Shown one piece after another: positions 27,054 through 35,727 of a DNA stretch of 64,000 bases (its first letter is position 1; each line of letters begins with the position of its first letter). This stretch comes from SIG701 sp045611685. GTDB lineage: Bacteria; Bacillota; Clostridia; Oscillospirales; CAG-272. The notes below the pieces were generated by a model. The model was not told the origin of the DNA. It saw only the letters and a program-made list of their open reading frames with translations, and did not search any database. The DNA lies in NCBI GenBank assembly GCA_045611685.1, contig JAZKXO010000026.1:1-64000 (forward strand), written 5' to 3'. Made by a program: the position numbers and the translations under genes.

Positions 27054-29882
27054 ATGAACGAAATCATCCTCCGCGGTGCGCGGATGCATAACCTCAAAAA
27101 TATAGACGTAACGATCCCACGGGACAAGCTCGTGGTGTTCACGGGACTTTCCGGCTCGGGAAAATCCTCCCTCGCGTTCGACACGCTGTACGCAGAGGGA
27201 CACCGCCGATTCGTGGAATCGTTGTCCTCGTATGCCCGCATGTTCTTAGGGCAGCTCGACAAGCCGGACGTCGATTCCATCGAGGGGCTCTCCCCCGCGA
27301 TCTCCATCGACCAGAAAACGACGAGCAAAAACCCCCGTTCCACCGTCGGCACGGTAACGGAGATCCACGATTACCTGCGCCTTCTCTACGCGCGGCTCGG
27401 CGTGCCGCACTGCCCGATCTGCGGACGGGCGATCCGTCAGTCCTCCGTGGATGAAATCCTCGATTCCATCATGTCGATGGAGGAGGGCACGCGGTTTCTC
27501 GTTGTTTCCCCCCTCGTCCGCGGCAAAAAGGGACGGCACGAAAAGGTCTTCGCCGACGCGATCAAAAACGGATTCGTCCGCGCACGCGTGGACGGCGTCG
27601 TTTCCGATATCGTCGAGGACATGGGTCTTGACAAAAACAAAAAACACACGATCGAGCTGGTCGTCGACCGCCTCGTTCTCAGGGAGGATATCCGCTCGCG
27701 ACTGTCCGACTCCGTCGAGACGGCACTCAGGCAAAGCGGCGGCGATCTCGTGATCGTGACCGTCCCCCGCGAGGGGGATGCGACCGAGATCGCGTACTCC
27801 ACGAACTACGCCTGCCCCGAGCACGGCGGATCGTTCGGCGTACTTGAGCCGCGGCTGTTCTCCTTCAACAATCCGTTCGGCGCGTGCCCGCACTGCCTCG
27901 GCATCGGCGTGCTCCGCACCGTATCGCCTGAGAAAATCATGCCCGATCCGTCGCTTTCCCTCTCCGAGGGCGGCATCGCGGTCAACGGCTTCAAGACGGT
28001 AACGCCCGATTCGTGGAACGGACCGCTCATCATGGCGGTGGGGCGTGAGCACGGTTTTACGATCGATCAGCCGCTCGATTCGTTCTCCGAGGAAGCGATG
28101 CACGCTCTTTTGTGGGGAACGGGAGACGAACTGTACGACGTCGTACGCAGTTTCGGCAACGCCTCCAAGCGGCAGTTTGCCAAGTGGGAGGGCGTGATCC
28201 CGATCATCAACACCCGCGTGAATATGAACTCCTCCGAGGCGGATTACTACGAAGCGTTTATGGACGAGACGGACTGCCCCGAATGCGGCGGGCGGCGGCT
28301 CAATCCCTCCGCTTTATCCGTTACCGTGGGCGGCATGGATATTTCCTCCCTCTCCGCGCTCTCGATCAAGGACGCGCTCGATTTTCTCGAAAATCTCACC
28401 TTCACCGAAACGGAACAGGTGATCGCGCGCGAGATCATGAAAGAGCTCAGGGCCCGCCTTTCGTTCCTATTGAACGTCGGGCTTGAATACCTGACGCTCT
28501 CCCGCCGCGCGGGCACGCTCTCCGGCGGCGAGGCACAGCGCATCCGTCTCGCCACGCAGATCGGCTCGGCGCTCACCGGCGTGATGTACGTTCTTGACGA
28601 GCCGTCGATCGGACTGCACCAACGGGACAACAGCCGCCTGATCGGTACGCTCAAGCACCTCAGAGATCTCGGCAACACCGTTCTCGTCGTGGAGCACGAC
28701 GAGGAGACGATGGAATCCGCCGACTGCATCGTGGACATCGGTCCCGGTGCGGGCATCCACGGCGGCGAACTCGTCGCGATCGGCACGCCCCGTGAGATCA
28801 TGGCGTGCAAACAGTCCGTCACGGGTGCGTATCTCTCCGGCCGTCGAAAAATCGCCGTGCCGACGGAGCGTCGGGCGGGCAACGGGAAATCGCTGACGGT
28901 GTACGGCGCACAGCTGCACAATCTCAAAAACATCGACGTTACGATCCCGCTCGGCTGTTTCGTTGCCGTAACGGGCGTGTCGGGCTCGGGCAAATCCTCG
29001 CTCGTGAACGGGATCCTGTACCCCGTTCTCGCCAAAAAACTGAACCGTGCCGTAACGACGGCGGGTAAACACCGTACAATCGAGGGCATCGAAGCGCTCG
29101 ACAAGGTGATCGCTATCGACCAAAGCCCGATCGGGCGGACGCCCCGATCGAATCCGGCGACGTACACGGGACTGTTTGGCGATATCCGCGATCTGTTTGC
29201 GAAAACGCCCGCGGCAAAAATGCGCGGCTACGCGCCCGGCCGATTCAGCTTCAATACGAAGGGCGGTCGGTGCGAGGCGTGCGAGGGCGACGGCGTAAAG
29301 TGCATTGAGATGCATTTTCTCCCCGACGTGTACGTTACATGCGACGTGTGCCACGGCGCGCGCTACAACCGCGACACGCTGGAGGTAAAATACAAGGGCA
29401 AGAGCATCGCGGACGTTCTCGATATGTCGGCGGAGGAGGCGTGCGAGTTTTTCGCGGATATTCCGAGAATCGGCAACCGCATCAAGACGATCTGCGACGT
29501 GGGACTCGGCTACGTGAAACTCGGACAGCCGGCGACCACCCTCTCGGGCGGCGAGGCACAGCGTGTAAAACTCGCGACGGAGCTCTCCAAACGCTCGACC
29601 GGACGGACGTTCTACGTCCTCGACGAGCCGACGACGGGACTGCACTCCGCGGACGTGGAGAAGCTGATCTCTATTCTCGGCCGTCTCGTGGATGCGGGAA
29701 ACACGGTTCTCGTGATCGAGCACAATCTGGACGTCATCAAGGTCGCGGATCACATTATTGATATGGGACCCGAGGGCGGCGACGGCGGCGGTACGGTGAT
29801 TGCCACGGGCACGCCCGAACAGATCGCCGCGTGCGAGCACTCGTACACGGGGCAGTTCCTCCGTGGAAAGCTGGGAATGTGA
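27054..29882 (+). CDS. uvrA: Excinuclease ABC subunit A
   Basis: DNA damage recognition ATPase; 942 residues. Two ABC modules are present: Walker A GLSGSGKSSLAFDTL near residue 31 and GVSGSGKSSLVNGIL near 640, each with an LSGGEAQR signature. Zinc sites: CPICGRAI (about 122), CPECGGRR and CEACEGDG/CDVCHGARYN. Start at 27054 after TAGGAGTGA. Follows uvrB in the common Bacillota order. Confidence 0.97.
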   Translation: MNEIILRGARMHNLKNIDVTIPRDKLVVFTGLSGSGKSSLAFDTLYAEGHRRFVESLSSYARMFLGQLDKPDVDSIEGLSPAISIDQKTTSKNPRSTVGTVTEIHDYLRLLYARLGVPHCPICGRAIRQSSVDEILDSIMSMEEGTRFLVVSPLVRGKKGRHEKVFADAIKNGFVRARVDGVVSDIVEDMGLDKNKKHTIELVVDRLVLREDIRSRLSDSVETALRQSGGDLVIVTVPREGDATEIAYSTNYACPEHGGSFGVLEPRLFSFNNPFGACPHCLGIGVLRTVSPEKIMPDPSLSLSEGGIAVNGFKTVTPDSWNGPLIMAVGREHGFTIDQPLDSFSEEAMHALLWGTGDELYDVVRSFGNASKRQFAKWEGVIPIINTRVNMNSSEADYYEAFMDETDCPECGGRRLNPSALSVTVGGMDISSLSALSIKDALDFLENLTFTETEQVIAREIMKELRARLSFLLNVGLEYLTLSRRAGTLSGGEAQRIRLATQIGSALTGVMYVLDEPSIGLHQRDNSRLIGTLKHLRDLGNTVLVVEHDEETMESADCIVDIGPGAGIHGGELVAIGTPREIMACKQSVTGAYLSGRRKIAVPTERRAGNGKSLTVYGAQLHNLKNIDVTIPLGCFVAVTGVSGSGKSSLVNGILYPVLAKKLNRAVTTAGKHRTIEGIEALDKVIAIDQSPIGRTPRSNPATYTGLFGDIRDLFAKTPAAKMRGYAPGRFSFNTKGGRCEACEGDGVKCIEMHFLPDVYVTCDVCHGARYNRDTLEVKYKGKSIADVLDMSAEEACEFFADIPRIGNRIKTICDVGLGYVKLGQPATTLSGGEAQRVKLATELSKRSTGRTFYVLDEPTTGLHSADVEKLISILGRLVDAGNTVLVIEHNLDVIKVADHIIDMGPEGGDGGGTVIATGTPEQIAACEHSYTGQFLRGKLGM

Positions 29883-29965
29883 TAAATGGGGGCGCTGCCG
29901 CAATCCCCGCAAAGGGACTTTTGAAAAAGTCCCTTTGAATCCTCAAAACTTTTAAACCTATAAAA

Positions 29966-30005
29966 AAATCACGTCTGTGCAAAAATTCCGCATAGACGTG
30001 ATTTT
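29966..30005 (+). terminator. CTGTGC-type terminator after uvrA
   Basis: AAATCACGTCTGTGC / GCATAGACGTGATTTT with a T-rich tail. It belongs to a family of related hairpins also found at 30971, 42652, 43344, 43787, 60323 and 61023. A separate stem AAAGGGACTTT/AAAGTCCCTTT lies just upstream (about 29911-29936). Confidence 0.7.
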
Positions 30006-30046
30006 GTTTTTTGAAGTTTTTGGGCTGAGGATTTTCCGGGTTTCTA

Positions 30047-30240
30047 TTGAATCTCACTCTGTTTTGTGATATACTATCCTTGCTACACAATCTAATATTC
30101 AACCTTATTTGTGGGAAACTACCTTGGTAAAAGGTGTTTTCTCTCTTTGCTCATACCTATAGATAGGCAGAGCTTGTGTCGCAACAATGAGGGGAACGCT
30201 TTTTCGGTGCGTTCCTTATTGGGGCGCACTTTTTTATTTT
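30047..30240 (+). ncRNA. Tandem structured RNA unit 1 with own promoter and terminator
   Basis: Promoter TTGAAT (30047-30052), 17 bp spacer, TATACT (30070-30075). The RNA should start near 30082 and at once forms a long hairpin: TTGCTACACAA pairs with TTGTGTCGCAA (30174-30184), and CCTTATTTGTGGG pairs, with wobbles, with CCTATAGATAGG. The apex AAACTACCTTGGTAAAAGGTG...CTCAT is nearly invariant between copies. After the invariant CAACAATGAGGGG come two exclusive hairpins: GGAACGC/GCGTTCC (30193-30215) and GTGCGTTCC/GGGGCGCAC (30207-30229) with TTTTTT. No known RNA family was recognised. Confidence 0.75.
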
Positions 30241-30270
30241 AACCGTATATCTTTAGCAGAAGGTGATAAA

Positions 30271-30324
30271 ATGACGAGCACGGGGATTTTCCGGTTTTCT
30301 ATTGAAAATTCCTTCGTTTTATGA
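30271..30324 (+). other. 17-codon micro-frame after RNA unit 1
   Basis: ATG preceded by AGAAGGTGAT at good spacing, reading MTSTGIFRFSIENSFVL and stopping at TGA inside the next unit's promoter. The first 12 codons are identical in the second copy (30523). It may be translated, or it may be the truncated start of the downstream gene left by tandem duplication. Confidence 0.3.
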
Positions 30325-30491
30325 TATACTATCCTTGCTACACAATCTAATATTCAACCTTATTTGTGGGAAACTACCTTGGTAAAAGGTGTTTCTCTTT
30401 TCCTCATACCCACAAAAGGTTGAGATTGTGTAGCAACAATGAGGGGAACGCTTTTTCGGTGCGCTCCTTATTGGGGCGCACTTTTTTATTT
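30302..30491 (+). ncRNA. Tandem structured RNA unit 2
   Basis: Promoter TTGAAA (30302-30307), 17 bp spacer, TATACT (30325-30330). The basal stem GCTACACAATCT/AGATTGTGTAGC is perfect; the upper stem CAACCTT-AT-TTGTGGG pairs with CCCACAA-A-AGGTTG. Compared with unit 1 the 3' arm has changed at many positions yet still pairs, which is covariation within one locus. The apex and the CAACAATGAGG linker are conserved. The terminator GTGCGCTCC/GGGGCGCAC is stronger here (C-G replaces a wobble), while the alternative hairpin gains a mismatch. Confidence 0.75.
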
Positions 30492-30522
30492 TAACCGTAT
30501 ATCTTTAGCAGAAGGTGATAAA

Positions 30523-30576
30523 ATGACGAGCACGGGGATTTTCCGGTTTTCTATTGAAACTCCCTTCGTTTTGTGA
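30523..30576 (+). other. 17-codon micro-frame after RNA unit 2
   Basis: Same ribosome site and start as the copy at 30271; reads MTSTGIFRFSIETPFVL. Two codon changes (NS to TP) separate the copies. It ends in the promoter of unit 3. Confidence 0.3.
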
Positions 30577-30746
30577 TATACTATCCTTGCGGCACAATTT
30601 CATATTTTTGATTCTATTTAGGGAAACTACCTTGGCAAAAGGTGCTTTCTCTCTTTACTCATCCCTAAATGGAATCGAGATTGTGTCGCAACAATGAGGG
30701 AATTCACTTTTTCGGTGCGTTCCTTATTGGGGCGCACTTTTTTATT
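30554..30746 (+). ncRNA. Tandem structured RNA unit 3, leader of the 60-residue gene
   Basis: Promoter TTGAAA (30554-30559), 17 bp spacer, TATACT (30577-30582). This copy is the most diverged in its arms, yet TTGCGGCACAAT/ATTGTGTCGCAA and GATTCTATTTAGGG/CCCTAAATGGAATC pair almost perfectly. The apex (AAACTACCTTGGCAAAAGGTG) and the CAACAATGAGGG linker are unchanged. The terminator stem is as in unit 1. It is followed by AGAAGGTGAT and the start codon of the small gene at 30780. Confidence 0.75.
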
Positions 30747-30779
30747 TTAACCGTATAACTTTAACAGAAGGTGATAAAA

Positions 30780-30962
30780 ATGACCCGCCAGGAGCTTGCA
30801 CACATTTCAAACATACTGCGTTTATCATGGGCTGCCATATACACATGCAGCAAAAATAAGGATTCAATCGGGGAGGAGCTCTTTGAAGCGATCACCGATC
30901 CGTTGACGGAAATTTTGGAGCAGATCGTGGAGTTGGCAAAGCAACCGATCGACGACATATAA
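30780..30962 (+). CDS. Unknown 60-residue protein downstream of the RNA array
   Basis: Not recognised. 60 residues, predicted mostly helical and acidic, with a mixed hydrophobic N-terminal half (ISNILRLSWAAIYTCSK) and an acidic amphipathic C-terminal half (LFEAITDPLTEILEQIVELA). It has no signal peptide and one Cys. ATG 30780 follows AGAAGGTGAT, the same site used by the two micro-frames upstream. Expression would depend on the structured leader at 30554-30746 and its terminator. A CTGTGC-type terminator follows at 30971. Confidence 0.6.
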   Translation: MTRQELAHISNILRLSWAAIYTCSKNKDSIGEELFEAITDPLTEILEQIVELAKQPIDDI

Positions 30963-30970
30963 AGAAAACA

Positions 30971-31014
30971 AAAAATCACGTCTGTGCGTAATTTGGTGCA
31001 CAAACGTGATTTTT
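30971..31014 (+). terminator. CTGTGC-type terminator after the small gene
   Basis: AAAAATCACGTCTGTGC / GCACAAACGTGATTTTTATTTTT. Its left half is the same as that of the hairpin at 29966, so the RNA array and small gene are bracketed by sister terminators. Confidence 0.7.
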
Positions 31015-31079
31015 ATTTTTGTATAAAAGTTTTTGGGGGCTGGGGGCTTTTTTCAAAAAGCCCCCAGGTCGTATCTCTC

Positions 31080-34000
31080 TTACTTGTAGAGCTCGACGAA
31101 CTTGGTGAGACGCTCGTACTTAGCCTTTGCGTTGGCATCAGCCTGTGCGAACAGTTCTTCTGCTCTCTCCGGGAATGCCTGCATGAGGCGGCTGTAACGG
31201 TTCTCGCTCTTGATGAACTCGATATAGTCGCCGGTAGGCTCCTTGGAGTCGAGGGAGAAGGGATTCTTGCCCTCGGCCTTCAGTGCCGGATTGAAGCGGA
31301 ACATCTGCCAGTAGCCTGCCTCAACGGCACGCTTCATCTCGAGCTGGCAGTTCTGCATCGTGCCCTTGATGCCATGCATCTCACACGGAGCGTAGCCGAT
31401 GATGATGGACGGACCGTTGTATGCCTCAGCCTCGGTGAGTGCCTTGAGCAGCAGATTCATATCCGCGCCCATAGCAACCTGTGCAACGTATACGTAGCCG
31501 TAGGACATAGCGATCTCGGCGAGGTTCTTCTTGCCGATTGCCTTACCTGCTGCTGCGAACTGTGCAACCTGACCGATGTTGGAAGCCTTCGATGCCTGAC
31601 CGCCGGTATTGGAGTAAACCTCGGTATCGAATACCATGATGTTTACGTCCTCGCCGGAAGCGATTACGTGGTCAAGACCGCCAAATCCGATGTCGTAAGC
31701 CCAACCGTCGCCACCGAAGATCCATACGGACTTCTTAGCGAGGTAGGTCTTCTCAGCGAGGATCTGCGGAGCGATCGGGCAGCCCTGTGCGGCAGCCTTC
31801 TCGAGCTCGACGATGAGAGCCTCAGCGGCAGCGGTGTTCTCCTTGCCGTTGTCCTTCGTATCAAGGTAAGCCTTAGCAGCAGCCTTGAACTCGTCGGAAG
31901 CCTTGTCGGAAGCCATCATTTCCTCAACCATGCCGATCAGGCGGTTGCGGATTACCTTCTGGCCGAGGTACATACCGAGACCGTGCTCAGCGTTGTCCTC
32001 AAAGAGGGAGTTAGCCCATGCCGGACCGTGGCCGGTCTTGTTGTTTACGGTGTACGGAGTAGCCGGTGCGGAGCCGCCCCAGATGGACGAGCAACCGGTT
32101 GCGTTGGAGATGTACATTCTCTCACCGAACAGCTGGGTGATGAGACGTGCGTAAGAAGTCTCGGCACAGCCTGCGCAGGAGCCGGAGAACTCAAGCAGCG
32201 GCTGCTTGAACTGGCTTCCCTTGACGGTGGTGTTGATAAGCTCGGGCTTCTCGGATACGTTTGCAACAGCGTAATCCCACGGAGCCTGCTGGTCTTCCTG
32301 CGTCTCGCGGAGAACCATACGGATAGCCTTCTTGTCGGTGCCGTCCTTCTCTGCCTTAGCAGTTACAGGGCAAGCCTTGACGCAGAGGGTACAACCCATA
32401 CAATCCATCGGAGAGATTGCCATGGTGAACTTGTAGTTGGTCTTGAGAACCGGCTTCTCGGTGAACTTGGTGTTTGCGGGAGCGGCGGCTGCCTCCTCCT
32501 CGGTCATAGCGAACGGGCGGATGGTAGCGTGCGGGCAGACGAACGCACAGTTGTTACACTGGATGCAGTTCTCGGGGATCCACTCGGGAACGTATACGGC
32601 AACGCCGCGCTTCTCGGAAGCGGAGGAGCCCTGCGGGAACGTACCGTCTACGTAATCAGCGAATGCGGAAACGGGCAGAGAATCACCTGCCATAGCGTTT
32701 ACGGGATTTACAACGGTGTTGACGAACTTGTCAAGATCGGCTCTCTTGGACTCGAATGCGGCCTTCGGCGCATCTGCACCTGCATTTGCCCATTCTGCGG
32801 GAACCTTTACCTCAACGTATGCGTCGGAGCCTGCATCGATAGCGGCGTAGTTGAGATCAACGATTGCCTGACCCTTCTTGATGTAGGACTTGTATGCAGC
32901 CTTCTTCATGTAGTCGATCGCCTCATCCTTCGGCAGGATATTAGCGAGGGAGAAGAATGCGGACTGCAGAACGGTGTTCTTAACCTTCGCGTTACCGATC
33001 TTCTTCGTTGCGATCGTGGTAGCGTCGATGGTGATGAACTTCACGTTATTCTTAGCGATGTAGGATTTCACGGATGCGGGGAGGTTCTCCTCGAGGCCTG
33101 CCATATCCCAAGCACAGTCAAGAAGGAACGTACCGCCCGGCTTTACGTCGGAGATCATGTCGTACTTCTTGAGGTAAGAAGAGTTGTGGCATGCAACGAA
33201 GTCAGCCTTGTTGATGTAGTAAGGAGACTTAATGGGCTGATCACCGAAGCGGAGGTGGGAGATGGTGATACCGGAAGTCTTCTTGGAGTCGTACTGGAAG
33301 TACGCCTGGATGTACTTATCGGTGTGGTCACCGATGATCTTGATGGAGTTCTTGTTTGCACCAACGGTACCGTCACCGCCGAGACCCCAGAACTTGCAGG
33401 CGATCGTGCCGGCAGCTGCGGTATCGGGAGCGGGCTTCTCCTCAAGGGACAGACCGGTTACGTCGTCGACGATACCGCTCGTGAAGTTTGCCTTCGGTGC
33501 ATCCTTTGCCAGATTCTCGTATACGGCAAAGACGGAGGACGGCGGGGTATCCTTGGAGCCGAGACCGTAACGGCCGCCGACAACCTTGATGTCGCTTCTG
33601 CCGGTTACGTTGGGAGCCGCGATAACGTCGTGGTACAGAGGCTCACCGAGAGAACCGGGCTCCTTCGTACGGTCGAGAACTGCGATCTTCTTAACGGTCT
33701 CAGGAATAGCGGCAGCGAGCTTCTCAGCTACGAACGGACGGTACAGACGAACCTTTACAAGGCCGACCTTCTCGCCCTTTGCGAGCATGTAGTCGATTAC
33801 TTCCTCTGCTACGTCGCAGATGGAGCCCATCGCGATGATTACCCGGTCAGCATCCGGTGCGCCGTAGTAGTTGAACAGCTCGTAGTTCGTGCCGATCTTC
33901 TCGTTAACCTGATGCATGTAATCCTCAACGATTGCCGGGAATGCATCGTAGTAGGGGTTGCACGCCTCACGGTGCTGGAAGAAGATGTCGCCGTTCTCGG

Positions 34001-34655
34001 CAGAGCCGCGGAGCACGGGGTGCTCGGGGTTCAGAGAACGTGCGCGGAATGCGGCGATCGCATCCTTGTCCACCATCTCTTTAAGTACGTCGTAGTCCCA
34101 CGTCTCGATCTTCTGGATCTCGTGAGAGGTACGGAAGCCGTCGAAGAAGTTCAGAACCGGAACGCGGCCCTTGATCGTTGCGAGGTGTGCAACGGCGCCG
34201 AGGTCCATAACCTCCTGCGGGTTGGATTCAGCCATCATGGCAAAACCGGTCTGACGGCAAGCGTATACGTCAGAGTGATCGCCGAAGATGTTCAAAGCGT
34301 GAGAAGCCACGCAGCGTGCAGATACGTGGATAACGCAGGGGAGAAGCTCGCCCGCGATCTTATACATGTTGGGGATCATGAGAAGCAGACCCTGAGAAGC
34401 GGTATAGGTCGTGGTGAGTGCGCCGGCTGCAAGAGAACCGTGCACGGCACCTGCCGCACCTGCCTCAGACTGCATTTCGACAACCTTAACGGTGTCTCCC
34501 ATAATGTTCTTCAGTCCGCCTGCAGACCAGGTATCGGTTACGTCTGCCATTACGGAAGAAGGAGTAATGGGGTAGATGGCAGCCACTTCGGTAAACGCAT
34601 AGGAAGCATGCGCCGCCGCGGTGTTGCCGTCCATGGAAAGTTTCTTTCTTGCCAT
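31080..34655 (-). CDS. nifJ: Pyruvate:ferredoxin (flavodoxin) oxidoreductase
   Basis: Converts pyruvate and CoA to acetyl-CoA, CO2 and reduced ferredoxin; central to anaerobic fermentation. 1191 residues, the single-chain form. Order: N-terminal pyrimidine-binding domain (AIYPITPSSVMADVTD), CoA/transketolase C-like domain, a gamma domain, two [4Fe-4S] ferredoxin motifs (CIQCNNCAFVCP near 698 and CMGCTLCVKACP near 752), and the C-terminal thiamine diphosphate domain with the proximal cluster (CAGCAETSYARL) and GGDGWAYDIGFGGLDH. The start at 34655 follows AGGAGGATTT. Monocistronic. Confidence 0.97.
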   Translation of the reverse strand: MARKKLSMDGNTAAAHASYAFTEVAAIYPITPSSVMADVTDTWSAGGLKNIMGDTVKVVEMQSEAGAAGAVHGSLAAGALTTTYTASQGLLLMIPNMYKIAGELLPCVIHVSARCVASHALNIFGDHSDVYACRQTGFAMMAESNPQEVMDLGAVAHLATIKGRVPVLNFFDGFRTSHEIQKIETWDYDVLKEMVDKDAIAAFRARSLNPEHPVLRGSAENGDIFFQHREACNPYYDAFPAIVEDYMHQVNEKIGTNYELFNYYGAPDADRVIIAMGSICDVAEEVIDYMLAKGEKVGLVKVRLYRPFVAEKLAAAIPETVKKIAVLDRTKEPGSLGEPLYHDVIAAPNVTGRSDIKVVGGRYGLGSKDTPPSSVFAVYENLAKDAPKANFTSGIVDDVTGLSLEEKPAPDTAAAGTIACKFWGLGGDGTVGANKNSIKIIGDHTDKYIQAYFQYDSKKTSGITISHLRFGDQPIKSPYYINKADFVACHNSSYLKKYDMISDVKPGGTFLLDCAWDMAGLEENLPASVKSYIAKNNVKFITIDATTIATKKIGNAKVKNTVLQSAFFSLANILPKDEAIDYMKKAAYKSYIKKGQAIVDLNYAAIDAGSDAYVEVKVPAEWANAGADAPKAAFESKRADLDKFVNTVVNPVNAMAGDSLPVSAFADYVDGTFPQGSSASEKRGVAVYVPEWIPENCIQCNNCAFVCPHATIRPFAMTEEEAAAAPANTKFTEKPVLKTNYKFTMAISPMDCMGCTLCVKACPVTAKAEKDGTDKKAIRMVLRETQEDQQAPWDYAVANVSEKPELINTTVKGSQFKQPLLEFSGSCAGCAETSYARLITQLFGERMYISNATGCSSIWGGSAPATPYTVNNKTGHGPAWANSLFEDNAEHGLGMYLGQKVIRNRLIGMVEEMMASDKASDEFKAAAKAYLDTKDNGKENTAAAEALIVELEKAAAQGCPIAPQILAEKTYLAKKSVWIFGGDGWAYDIGFGGLDHVIASGEDVNIMVFDTEVYSNTGGQASKASNIGQVAQFAAAGKAIGKKNLAEIAMSYGYVYVAQVAMGADMNLLLKALTEAEAYNGPSIIIGYAPCEMHGIKGTMQNCQLEMKRAVEAGYWQMFRFNPALKAEGKNPFSLDSKEPTGDYIEFIKSENRYSRLMQAFPERAEELFAQADANAKAKYERLTKFVELYK

Positions 34656-34724
34656 GTTTGGAAATCCTCCTAAAAAATATGTATATGACATGCGCGCAAA
34701 AATGCGCATCTTCATTCATCCTAT

Positions 34725-34753
34725 ATTATAACTCTGTTTTGCGCTTTTGTAAA
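34725..34753 (-). promoter_or_regulatory. Sigma-A promoter of the pyruvate:ferredoxin oxidoreductase gene
   Basis: Minus strand: TTTACA (34753-34748), a 17 bp spacer and TATAAT (34730-34725). The 70 bp leader contains a small TGCGCA-TTTTT-GCGCGCA hairpin. Confidence 0.7.
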
Positions 34754-34813
34754 TATGATTTTGGTGATAAAAACGGAAAATTTTTCTTTTTTCGCTTGAA
34801 AAAGCAAACCTTT

Positions 34814-35629
34814 TCAATCTCCGCGCACGCGAACACTGATTTCGCCCGACGAAAGGGTATCGCTCGTGCCGTCGGGGAGACGGACGGCGAGCGTTCCGTC
34901 GTCGTTCACGCCGAGCGCCTCGGCGGGGTACTGCGTCCCACCGCGGTGGACGGTGATCGGAGAACCGATCACGAAACAGCGGCGGCGGTATTCGTCCATA
35001 TAGGCGGTGTCCGTACCGATCGTTTCGTAAATGCGGAAGAACTGCGACAGAAACGCGGCGGCGATTTTCGCTCTGCCGTCGGGGATCGGCTCGTCGAGAA
35101 GCGCGCCCGCGATCTGTCGGATCTCTTCGGGGAATCCGCCGTCGGGCTCCGTTACGTTCACGCCGATGCCGAGGACGGCGTATTCGAGCCGTTCTCCGTC
35201 CGCCGAAAGGGCGGATTCCGTAAGGATTCCCGCGATCTTTTTGCCGCCAAGGTACAGATCGTTCACCCATTTGATAAGAGCGTCCTTGCCCGCAATCTCT
35301 CCGATCGCACGGGCGGCGGCGACCGCGGCGGCGGTCGTAATACGGATCGCCATCTCGGGGGCGAAATCGGGACGGAGCAGCACGCTTATGTAGAGCCCCG
35401 TGCCGCCGGGGGAATAAAAGGAGCGCCCCCGTCTTCCGCGTCCGTTCGTCTGGGCGGCGGCTATGAGCACCGTACCCGCGGGTGCGCCCGCGGCCGCGGC
35501 TTCTTTGAGCGCCGTATTCGTCGAGGGGACGGTGTCAAGAACGCTGAGGGCGGCGATGGGCAAGCCAAGGGGCAGATACTGTCTCACGCGCTCGGCTGTA
35601 AGGATATCGGCGGTGATCTCTCTCGTCAT
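34814..35629 (-). CDS. birA: Biotin--[acetyl-CoA-carboxylase] ligase
   Basis: Attaches biotin to carboxylases and decarboxylase carriers. About 271 residues: the catalytic core begins at VLDTVPSTNTALKEAA, with the biotinyl-AMP loop NGRGRRGRSFYSPGGTGLY and WVNDLYLGGKKIAGILTE, followed by the SH3-like C-terminal domain. The N-terminal helix-turn-helix of repressor-type BirA is missing; only its linker-like end is seen, so it should not regulate transcription. Start set at the second ATG (35629), 9 bp after GGAGGT; the first ATG (35638) touches that site. Relevant to the biotin-dependent decarboxylase suggested by oadB. Confidence 0.9.
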   Translation of the reverse strand: MTREITADILTAERVRQYLPLGLPIAALSVLDTVPSTNTALKEAAAAGAPAGTVLIAAAQTNGRGRRGRSFYSPGGTGLYISVLLRPDFAPEMAIRITTAAAVAAARAIGEIAGKDALIKWVNDLYLGGKKIAGILTESALSADGERLEYAVLGIGVNVTEPDGGFPEEIRQIAGALLDEPIPDGRAKIAAAFLSQFFRIYETIGTDTAYMDEYRRRCFVIGSPITVHRGGTQYPAEALGVNDDGTLAVRLPDGTSDTLSSGEISVRVRGD

Positions 35630-35727
35630 CGGTGTCATACCTCCGTTTTTGTCCGATAAAACACGCCTGTTTTTTGAAAAAATTCTTGCAATAAGGCGGT
35701 ATTTGTGGTATTATATAAGTTGTATCA

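Noticed and set aside
30047..30780. CRISPR array or type III toxin-antitoxin reading of the tandem units
   Set aside because: The repeat period is about 253 bp with full promoters and terminators in each unit, far from CRISPR repeats or the ~35 nt ToxI repeats, and the downstream protein is too small for ToxN.
30984..34673. A 1229-codon open frame on the plus strand opposite the pyruvate:ferredoxin oxidoreductase gene
   Set aside because: It is the exact antisense of a well-conserved gene, and its translation has no recognisable domain; GC-rich third positions remove stops from the opposite strand.
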